Both the position numbers and the translations under genes were made by a program. 64,000 nucleotides of DNA from Tiliqua scincoides (taxonomy: Eukaryota > Chordata > Lepidosauria > Squamata > Scincidae): positions 2,092,001 through 2,156,000 of the forward strand of contig NC_089829.1 of the NCBI RefSeq assembly GCF_035046505.1, given 5' to 3'. The stretch's first letter is position 1. Every line of letters starts with the position of its first letter. Positions 32,158-41,100 of the stretch are shown one piece after another. The notes under the pieces were generated by a model. It did no database searches. It was given only the letters and a program-made list of their open reading frames with translations, and had not been told where the DNA came from.

Positions 32158-32581
32158 CAGCCATTTTCAACCACTGTGCTGTGGCACACTGGTGTGCCGT
32201 GGGAGTTTGGGGGAGGGTCATTAGTAGGACCACTGGGGGATGTGAGCCCCTCCACCAACAGCATGGTGTGCCTTGTTTAATCAAGCAAACATTACTATAG
32301 CAGTTGCTAGTTTTTTATCCCAAATTATTAAAATATCCCCCCTTCCTAAAAAAATTTCCTTTTACTTTTTCTTTCTTCCTCCTCTATTTTTGGATCATTT
32401 CCCTCCTCCCTGCCTCATTATGTTTATCCTTTTAGTGATTGTTATAATTTTGTTTTGTTTTATTTTGTATATTTGTTATATGCCAATAAAGTTTGTGAAG
32501 TAGATGGTCAAAAAACTGATGGTGTGCCTTGACAATTTTAGTACCTTGTCAGTGTGCCATGAGATGAAAAATGCTGAAAAT
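32158..32581. mobile_element. hAT element
   Basis: It starts CAGCCATTTTCAACCACTG and ends, inverted, near ATTTTCAGCATTTTTCAT; both ends carry the 'tggcacactggtgtgcc' word in opposite orientation. The flanks CTCTAGTG (32150-32157) and CACTAGTG (32582-32589) match at 7 of 8 bases. Confidence 0.65.
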
Positions 32582-32589
32582 CACTAGTG

Positions 32590-33204
32590 CCATGGACAGC
32601 ACTGCTCTGTTCATGAGGGAGGAGAGCTCCTTTGGAGGCAGTGATGCTTGGCCTCTCTTCCTAGCATCCACTTACAAATCACATTGCACCCAGCTACATT
32701 TCAGGAGGCTCAACAGCTGAGGCCTGCTACTGTTCATTTCCACTTAACCATGATGGTCTGTCATTAACTGGAACCCCCAATTCCATGGAACTGAAATTCA
32801 TGGGAAACCAAAGGAGCCAAGACTTCTCTAGGGCTCACCTTACCTGCAGGCCCCTGGAAAGCAAAAATGGTGACTAAACCAGTTTAAATATGCAGCATAG
32901 ACTCAAGTGGTGACAATGGCCTGTGCTCCCCTCTGGAGAGCCTCTTTCTGCAGTACCTGTCACTTTCTTGCTTGCAGCAACATGCAGAGTTGCACCATTC
33001 CTTCCACAGCACAGCAGTGTGTTTGGGAGACACAGAAAACTGACACCCCCCCCCCCCACAATACCCTACCCTTCCTGCGCTAGGTCCAGAAGACGGAAAC
33101 TTTAGCAGAAGGACTCGGCCACTCCTACCTTTACTGTGCTGCTGTGCAGCTTTTCCCAAGACATTCATAACACATTTTCCCCCCTTCATAAGTGTGGCCA
33201 CTTA
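32590..33204. other. Intergenic, nothing recognised
   Basis: No gene or repeat was identified; a poly-C run lies at about 33,047-33,058. Confidence 0.35.
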
Positions 33205-33372
33205 GAGCCCAATCCAACCCACCTTTCCAGCACTGGTGCAGCTGCAATGCAGCCCCAAAATCTTCCCACACCTTCCCACAGGCCTCCTCTGCGACTGCCT
33301 CCCCCACAGCATGCAGTGCACACCCCATTGGCACAGCTGCACCGGCACTGGAAAACTGGATAGGACGGGCCC
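33205..33372. mobile_element. Harbinger-like MITE
   Basis: It begins GAGCCCAATCCAACCCACC and ends GGATAGGACGGGCCC, with the internal 'cagcatgcagtgcacacccc' shared with the copy at 36,551. Confidence 0.65.
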
Positions 33373-33539
33373 TGAACCAGCAGGGTGGGTAATGGCAGAC
33401 AGGATGCAGGTTCCTGCAGGCCTGCTCTTCTGCACGCAGTGCACGTGCTCTGGTACTGGTGCCTGGAAGGCTGGAGAGCTGCCCCTGCCTTTGCACGCAG
33501 CTTGCCTTGGAGACCTGCGGACTGGTGGGCACACCCAGC

Positions 33540-34250
33540 CTGACTGAGGCCAGGAGGGAACTGGGGGGCGGCTGCCGCGGCGGCCAAGGACTGAAGAGAG
33601 CCTGCACCGCAGGAGGCGCTGCCTGCAGCAGGGGCAAGGACGACTCCGCCGGCGATCGGCCACTGTCACCCACGGAGCCAGGCAGAAGCGGAGGCAGCCG
33701 CTCGCCCGCTGAGCTTCAGGCCTGCGCGCCAAGCCCAGCAGCACGCAGACCTCCCGGGCTCAGGGCCCGGCGGGCGCGCAGCTCCACAGCAGGCCCGGAG
33801 CCCACGACCTGGCGGTTGCCGCGAGGCGAGCAGGCCCGACAGGAGAGCCGTGCGCCCGGGGCCTTCGCCGGCCGCGGCTCGCGGGGACGCTCTGGGCGCA
33901 GGGGGGGGCGGAGACGCGGGTCTCCCTCAGCCCTTGCCGGGGGGCGGGCCCGGCCCGGCAGCGCTGTGCCGCCCGGCCCGGGCAGAAGGAGGCCGCGTCC
34001 TCGTGTGGCCGCCCCGGGCGCGGGAGCAGCAGCAGCAGCGGCTACCCGCATCGCAGGGCCCGTCGGGCGGCGCGGCGTCGCTTCCCAGCTAGCGTGACAA
34101 GACCGCAGGCCCCGCCCGCACTTCCGCCGGAAGCCGCTCCACTCTATGGCGGCCGCCAGGGAAGAGCGGCCCGCGGCGCGACCGGTCCTGGACGCGTGCG
34201 CAGCGCGCAGCCCGCCGCCATCTTGTTCAGCGACTCCCGCGAGGAGGAGG
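33540..34250 (+). promoter_or_regulatory. SVBP: SVBP CpG-island promoter with ETS and YY1 sites
   Basis: A CpG island runs from about 33,540 into SVBP exon 1. Close to the start codon are a back-to-back ETS pair (CACTTCCG 34119-34126, CCGGAAG 34127-34133), an ATGGCGGC word (34146-34153) and a perfect inverted YY1 site GCCGCCATCTT (34214-34224). There is no TATA box. This arrangement is typical of ubiquitously active promoters, with the start site probably at 34,130-34,220. Confidence 0.65.
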
Positions 34251-34769
34251 ATGGAGCCTGGCGGGGGCCGCAGAGAGCGGCTGCCTCCGCCCACCCCGGT
34301 GCCTCCTCCGCAGCCGCCCAAGGCCAAGGAGGGGCCGGCCGGCGGCAGCAGCAGCAGCCGCGGCGAGAAGGCCAAGCAGCGCGCCGCGCAGCAGGAGCTC
34401 AAGCAGCGGCAGCGGGCAGAGGTGGGCGGGGCAGGTGGGCGCGCCCTCCCGGGCCGGCTCTGCGGGCGCCCCGCCCCGGGTCAGGCGGCCAACGGGAAGC
34501 CGCGGGGCGGGGCTGGCGAGTGCCCCGCGCGGGGAAGGAGCAGGCGCCGCCGAGCCCGCCTGGTGGGGCTCCTGTGCTGCGGGGGGGCCCCGCGGGCAGA
34601 GGCGCCTGTGCGGAGTCCCGCGGGGGGAGGGGCGGCGGCGGCGGCGGCGGCGGCTCTGACCGCGCTGCTCTGTTTGGCGCAGATCTACGCCCTGAACCGG
34701 GTGATGACGGAGCTGGAGCAGCAGCAGTTCGACGCCTTCTGCCAGCAGATGCGGGCCGCCGGAGACTGA
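34251..34769 (+). CDS. SVBP: SVBP, small vasohibin-binding protein, two exons
   Basis: Exons 34251-34421 (57 codons, GAG|GTGGGC) and 34683-34769 (28 codons, TGA), joined in phase 0: 85 residues against 66 in human. The C-terminal part [12 protein letters not shown] then [20 protein letters not shown] is almost identical to human SVBP as I recall it and forms the long helix that clasps vasohibin. The N-terminus is longer and proline-rich ([13 protein letters not shown]). SVBP is the obligate partner of VASH1/VASH2, the tubulin carboxypeptidases that remove the terminal tyrosine of alpha-tubulin, and it stabilises and helps secrete them. An in-frame ATG at 34,146 could extend the protein by 35 residues, but it lies within a YY1-like word and probably at or above the transcription start. 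The 3' UTR is very short. Confidence 0.96.
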   Translation: MEPGGGRRERLPPPTPVPPPQPPKAKEGPAGGSSSSRGEKAKQRAAQQELKQRQRAEVGGAGGRALPGRLCGRPAPGQAANGKPRGGAGECPARGRSRRRRARLVGLLCCGGAPRAEAPVRSPAGGGAAAAAAAALTALLCLAQIYALNRVMTELEQQQFDAFCQQMRAAGD

Positions 34770-34835
34770 GGCGCGCCTGGCCTGGCCTGCCGAGGAGCCC
34801 GCCGTGGACGCCGCCCCCCCCCGCCCCGGCCGAGA

Positions 34836-34841
34836 AATAAA
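34836..34841 (+). other. SVBP: SVBP poly(A) signal AATAAA
   Basis: A canonical AATAAA lies 67 bp past the stop codon and is followed by a GT/T-rich stretch (TGGTGTCTCTTT). Confidence 0.85.
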
Positions 34842-34869
34842 TGGTGTCTCTTTCAGCACGCGCGTCGGG

Positions 34870-36550
34870 GCTTTGCTCGCGCGGGCAGGACCGGAGCCCA
34901 CGCCCCGCCCCCCTCCAGCTGAGCTACGACGCGCTGGGCTGCCCTTCAGCGCCAGGCAGATGCCCCGTCGAGCAAGGGCAGAGTCCAGAGCAGCCTCCCG
35001 CCCTCCCTGTGGTGGACGCCCGTCCCGCCCCTCCCCGCGCGCCAGGCACCTTTGGCTGGCCGGAACTGGGGGAGCCAGGATCCCTGGGCAGACCGGGTTC
35101 CTTCCGCACCTCCTGAGGCCTGTGGACCGCTGCACTGGGGGTGAGGAGGCAGCGCTCCGGGAGAGGCCTCCCAGCAAGGGGAGGGTCTCTGCTGGGCCTT
35201 GCTTCAAGACTGCTGCTTCTCCCCAAGCACTGGGGAGGGCCCTCACTCTGCTCAGGGGTGGCGGGAGGCTGGGTGGAGGTCCGTGCCAAAGCCCCAGGAA
35301 ACAGCAGCTTTCCCTTGCAAGTCCTGCACTTCTACTGCTCAGTGGCATTTGTGATTGGGAGCCAGTGGCTCTGGCCGTCCTGGCACTGGGCACCAAGCGA
35401 CAACCCCCCCCTCGGGCGGCTGAGCTTCAGGACCATTTGCTTGTAGCTTTCCCAAAGTGGGGACCTTCATCTTCCACTGCAGACGGCTGGACAGGGCAGA
35501 GGGTGATGAGAGGGTGCTTGGGGCAGGACAGTGCCCTCCGCAGCAGCCGCACCCTTGGCTGGTCTAGGTGGAGGGCCTGGGGGAGGTTGGAGGCCTCTCC
35601 TGTTGACACTACAGGAGAGGCCTAAAAGTGGCAGGGGTCCCACCTTGCTCTGGACAAGCCCAAGGAGAAGGAGGACCCACTGAGGCAGCACAGGCATTTT
35701 GGCTGCTGGGGCAGTCCCTCACCAAAGGCCAGATTTGGTCTAATAGCAGCCAGGTCTGACGGCTGCATTATATGAAGAGGACAAAAGGAGGGGCTGGGAC
35801 TCCCCCTCCACCCAAGGACCCACCTTGCCTTAGCCTGGAGTGAGTGCAGGGTTCCTGAACAGAGGCAGGAAGAGAGGTTTGCCATCAGTCACATCCTAAC
35901 CCTGTTCCTCCATGGCGTCAGGTTAGAGGTTGTGGACTAAAAAAATAAATGTCTACGAATGCATTTCTTCTAAGTCTCTGGAATAATGCTTTTTTTTTTA
36001 TACAGCATATGTACAGTCACATCTGCAGAACATGCGGCTCAGGCTGTTAGCCAGCTAAATGGCAGTGGCCAGCCAGCTGGCAGACAAATCCTAGCTAGCA
36101 CTCTTGAGCCATCGCCTCCTTCCTGTCTGCCAGGACAGAAAGTGATACTCCACAGTCATTAGTCTCAAGTCAGGGCCACGAACACTTTAGTAAACATAAG
36201 GCAACTTGAGGGTGTTAACGCTGGATCAGGCCATCTGGAGATTCGCTGGGCTTGCCTTGGTCATGTGCAGGAGGGTCACTGGTGAGATGGTGCTTTGTGG
36301 CTCCAGAAAACGGTTGGAAAGAAGATGTATGACAAGGACCAAGCAAGATAGTAGAGGGAGGCCATGGGGAAACCCGAGAGCAAAAGTGCCACGACACCTG
36401 TGGAGACAAAGGGATTGCAGTGGAATGCTAGCCTTCAAATGACAAAATATTTTTCTCAGGTCTTGCAAGCTACTAGTCCTCAAGGTTACAAAAAGTCACT
36501 ACATGATGATCCCAGTTCTCATTCTATCTAAAAAAAGAGAAAATGGTTAT
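34870..36550. other. Intergenic between SVBP and the TMEM269 3' end
   Basis: GC-rich sequence up to 35,900 with long but composition-driven open frames, then AT-richer DNA. No exon or named repeat was found. Confidence 0.4.
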
Positions 36551-36973
36551 GGGCCCAATCCTATCCAATTTTCCAGCTCTGGTATAGCTGTGCTGCAGCC
36601 CCAAGGTAAACAAATGTTCCTTTAAAAGGGGATTGGACAAGTTTCTGGAGGAAAAATCCATTATGGGGTACAAGCCATGATGTGTATGCGCAACCTCCTG
36701 ATTTTAGAAATGGGCTATGTCAGAAGGCCAGATGCAAGGGAGGGCACCAGGATGAGGTCTCTTGTTATCTGGTGTGCTCCCTGGGGCATTTGGTGGGCCA
36801 CTGTGAGATACAGGAAGCTGGACTAGATGGGCCTATGGCCTGATCCAGTGGGGCTGTTCTTATGTTCCCATAATTTAAGGAGGCCTCTGTGACTGTCTCC
36901 CCATCACAGGATGCAGTGCACGCCCCATTGGCAAGGCTGCACAGGCACTGGAAAATTGGATAGGATTGGGCCC
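36551..36973. mobile_element. Harbinger-like MITE split by a CR1
   Basis: The outer ends GGGCCCAATCCTATCCAATT and its inverted copy are intact and flanked by TAT on both sides (36548-36550, 36974-36976). The middle is interrupted by a CR1 3' end; the MITE sequence resumes at about 36,863. Confidence 0.8.
36621..36862 (+). mobile_element. CR1 LINE 3' end, about 240 bp
   Basis: It runs from 'tttaaaaggggattggacaa' through 'ggtacaagccatgatgtgta' to 'ggggctgttcttatg'. It is inserted into the MITE with a short repeat of TGTTCC at the joints. Confidence 0.85.
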
Positions 36974-37083
36974 TATGTGAGGGGACAGTACAAGTGTGTT
37001 TTTAGCTCTCTGGAAAATACATAAGATTCATAAAAAGAACACAAGCAGCTGCTGGTTTTGTCCTGAGAAAGGCTCAACTGCAT

Positions 37084-37089
37084 TTTATT
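37084..37089 (-). other. Candidate TMEM269 poly(A) signal
   Basis: AATAAA on the minus strand, downstream of an AT-rich, unique, UTR-like stretch (37,100-37,500). It is the only convincing signal between the CR1/MITE and the last identified TMEM269 exon. Confidence 0.45.
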
Positions 37090-38102
37090 TATGACGATAT
37101 GTACATGCATGTGTGTGTGTGTGTTTTAAAGTGTTACAGTGTTGGTGTATGGTAGCAAGAACAACTTCTTAAAGTGCACACTTGTTTTTTGCTGTGTGTG
37201 ACAAGATTGCTTTATATTATGTGAAGGATGCCAAGACTGACAAATGTTGCACTGCAGTTTTAGCTGCAGTTTGAGTCATTCATTCAAGTGAAAGATCTCA
37301 GCTGGGCGAGAGAGAAGGGCCAGCACCACCACCCACAGACCAGGCTGTGCCCACTGCTCTTTCCAGCAGGCTTATCGGTACCAAAACCAACTTCAGTTTA
37401 AAATCTTCTCCCTGGTTAATCAAGGGCATCTGTTCAGTTGGTTAAACCAGGCTTCAACTGGATGATCTGCCTGATTAATGGCTGAACATTTTGTCTCTAC
37501 GTAAACGTTAAAAGTGGAGGTGTCACTGCTGAAGCCCAGGCTTGTACTAGCAGAAAGAGGGGCCTTTAGCAGCAGCCACACCCAATCCGGACCCCCCTCC
37601 TGCAAGAAGCCGCCTAGTGGGCACTCCCCACTCAAGAGCCCCTGCCTGCCACTTCTCTTTCTCCCTATCCTGGCAGTGACCCAGCACCTACCATTTCCTG
37701 CTTGCCCATTGCAGGGCAGTCAGAGCATCAGCTCTGCAAGCCCACAGAGCCAAGCTCTCCCCCTGGCAGGAAGGTTCCACGCCAGGGACAAGGCCACGTC
37801 ATAGGGGGTGGGCCTCCAACTGGTTGAGAGGAGTGCTCAGCTCTCCCCACTTACTCATAACACCAGCCTGCTGCAGGAGGCAGTTTCCCCAATTCTGGAG
37901 TCACCCATAGAGCTGGCCCTGACCCAGGCCTCAACAGCCAGAAAGGGGCTTTTGGCTTCACTGCCCCTTCCCCAGTGAGACTGCACTACTGGGGCTGGAT
38001 GGGGTAGGCCCTGGCTTTGGCTGCTCCCCAGCCCTGCCTTACCCACTCTGCTGCTTACAGCCCCTGCACAAAGGTAGTCCACTGTGTGTATCTCACACTC
38101 AC

Positions 38103-41100
38103 CTCCAGCGTAGACCAGCTTCTTCCAGGCCTGGGATTCCAGCACCTTGTCATGGGGGTAGAAGCCTTGGTCCACCATGAAGAGGACCATCACCATGGCA
38201 ACAATGCGCATCATCACCCGACTGCCCCCTGTCAGCACACAGATGGAAGCCAAGACGGAAGCCCCATAGGGGCACGGCAACCCTCGGTACACAAAGGGGA
38301 GTCCTGCAGGGCAGAGGGACAGACAATCAAGGAGGAGGACTTGGGGGGGTGGATCAAGGGGCGCTTGGTGCTCCTGCCAGGAACTGCTGGACATCAGCGA
38401 GTGTACTGAGGGGGGACATGTTTCTTCAGAAGAACCGCGTCACCCTGAGCCAGTCTGTCTATGGACCTCTGGCCCTCCCTGGGGAGCCCCAGAGAGCTGC
38501 AAGCTGCCCTGCACCTGGATCCCACTAAGGCCCCAAACCCAACATCTGCAGCGGCATGCAGTTCTCTGGGTGATTTGGGCCTTACCCAGTCTCCTACGTA
38601 AAGAAGTCTGCTACTGTCTGGCTGAAGTGACTGGACCTCCCCCAGAAGAGGCTCCCCCCACTGTACAGGGTGGCTACCAGGCCCCCCTGAAGCCTCAACT
38701 GGCTGCAGTCCCAACACCACCTAGTCTTGTGCACAGGGATTCTGTGGCCACCCTGCACACCCACACTGGAATCCAATTCTGTTCCTCAGGAAGCCACCCA
38801 GTCCCTGATGCTGCAGCGCAACCACTGACTCACCGCTGGAGAAGAAGCACAGGCGGGTGAAAACGGCCAGCACATACACGATGGCCAGCAGTCCATCCAG
38901 AAGGCTGTGAACTTGCAGGAGCAGGGCGGTAGCCAGGCCAAAGGAGGTGAAGTCGGCAAAGTCGTCCAGCTTAGCCCCTGCAGGTGGTTGGAGAACACAG
39001 TCCTGAGCATGCCCCACAGGGAGCAAAGTGGGTTGAAGTGGGACCCAGTCAGAGGTCTTAGGTGACTCACCCAGCGCAGAACAGGCATTCAGCTTCCTGG
39101 CGACAGCTCCATCAGCGAGGTCCAGCAGGAACCCTGTCAGGACCAGCCAGCAAGCGTAGTGGGACTGCCTGGAGGGCCAGAGTCAAGAGCCGTGGAGGAA
39201 GTGAGGGGGGTGGAGGAGAAGCTCATGGGTCCCAGAGCCGCCACCATGCAAGGCAGGAGGTCAGCATAGGTCTGAGCAGGCCGCTGCTGAGAGAGTCAGC
39301 CTCTGTCTGCCCAAAGGGCAGCTGCCTCAGCCAAAGTTGTCCCTGGAAACATACCCGCTGCCTCACAAGGATGCACAGTCCAAATGGGCCAGTGCCACAG
39401 GCCCTTCTAAGAGGCCCAGCCCAGGAAGCAGCAGGGCTCTGCAGGTCCCCCACCCCTCCCCAAGAGACCACTCACCCATTGAGGCTGCAGAGGACGGAGG
39501 ACAGACCCATCACCAGGTTTGCTATGGAGAGCGCGTTGGCAGCATTCCTGCGCAGGAACTCCACAGCCTGCACCCGGCCAGCCTGCTCCCTCAGGAAGAG
39601 CTTCTTGGTGTACTGAAATATACCTGAAGCCAGCAGAGGAGGGAGGGTGTGAGGAAGACGAGTCCCTCCCCAGCTGTCCATGCCAAGCGGAGCTCAGTCA
39701 GGCCAGGTCCTGAGGAAGCCAAGGAGCAGCCTGGAGGCTACCACTGCATCCCTCCCTGCATGTCCCCCAAGGATGTGGGTGACAGGAGAGCTGGTTCTGT
39801 GCACTGCAGAGGGGGCCACTCAGCAGCCTTTCCTGGAGCACTGAACCTGCAGATAGTGGCTCAAGCTGCCCACTGGCCTCCAGTCCCTAGCTTAGCCCTC
39901 TGCAAATACGCTTTGGGCGAGGAGAGGAAGGAGGAAGAGCTGTGGGAGTTCCCAGGGGCCACTGCTGTCTCCAGATCCCCAGAGGCCTTTTCCCTGCCAT
40001 GAACTCAGCCTCACCTTGCTGCCCCTCAGCAGCCAGGCCTGCTCAACCCACTTCAGCAGCTGTGTCCCTCCAGGCTGGTGCCCTAGGGGCAGAGCAGATT
40101 TTAAGGCTTCCAGTATTGAAGGCTCTCCCTCCCCAGGAGAGCCCCCCCTTCCTCCTAAGGCCTTTAAGAGTGGGGAAGGTCCTTGGCAGGAGAGCCAGCT
40201 GGAGCAGTGCTTGCTGCCCAAGCCAAAGACATGTGATGCCCCTTGTGTTGTCTGAGCACAGGAAGGTTTCTGCCAACCCCCCACCACGACGTGCATTTGG
40301 GCTTGCAGAAGACAGGCAGAGAATGCAGAGAAAGCCAGGAGGAGAACATGCAGCATCGCAGCCAGAGACAATCAGAGATCCATCAGTTGTCCCCCAAGCC
40401 AAGCCTGCCCTCACGCTCACTCATCCACCGGCACCACTACATGCCTGGAGACACTTCTGCCCTCCCATCCAGGCATGACTATCACATTTAAGGTTCCTGT
40501 AAAGGAGCAAGAGCCCCCCCGTCAACCCCCCACTTGCCTAACCACCAACTATCATCCTATATTTCCTCCAACCAAGAAAGGACTGCTCTGTAGCAGAGAA
40601 AGTGCGAAGGGACATGTCCTACTCGTGTGTTTTGCACCCTGCCCTTGCCGGGTTTCCAAAGGCCGGAAAGTTCAGGAGAGGCTTCATCTGAAAGAAAACA
40701 GCAGGTCAGAGCGAAACAGCATCCGAAGGCCGCCCCATGAGTGATGCCTGGCATTGTCGGCTCACCCCCTTCCCGCCGCTGCTGCCCCACCCCCAGGCCA
40801 TTGTGCAGTCCTCTGCCCACACCTCTTCCAATGCCCTCAATGCACCAGCTGGGCAAGCCCCTCCAGTCCAACACATGCGACAGGCAAAGCAACACAAGAC
40901 GGGGGCGCCCGGCTAGTGCCCTGCCCAAGAGCCAGCAAGGCGCTTCTGTGGTCTAGGGCTGCTCTCAAGGGGCAGGGGGAGGCTCCGGAATCGCCCATCA
41001 GGCGAGAATACTACAGAGGGGGAAGGGAGGGGGCAAGGGTTGTTTTAGGGCCTTGTAGGTCTCCCTTCACTAGGCCGTGTGCCTGGATCAGGCAGCTGGG

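Noticed and set aside
34227-35396. 389-codon minus-strand frame across SVBP
   Set aside because: Antisense shadow of SVBP exons and GC-rich flank; no splice or domain support.
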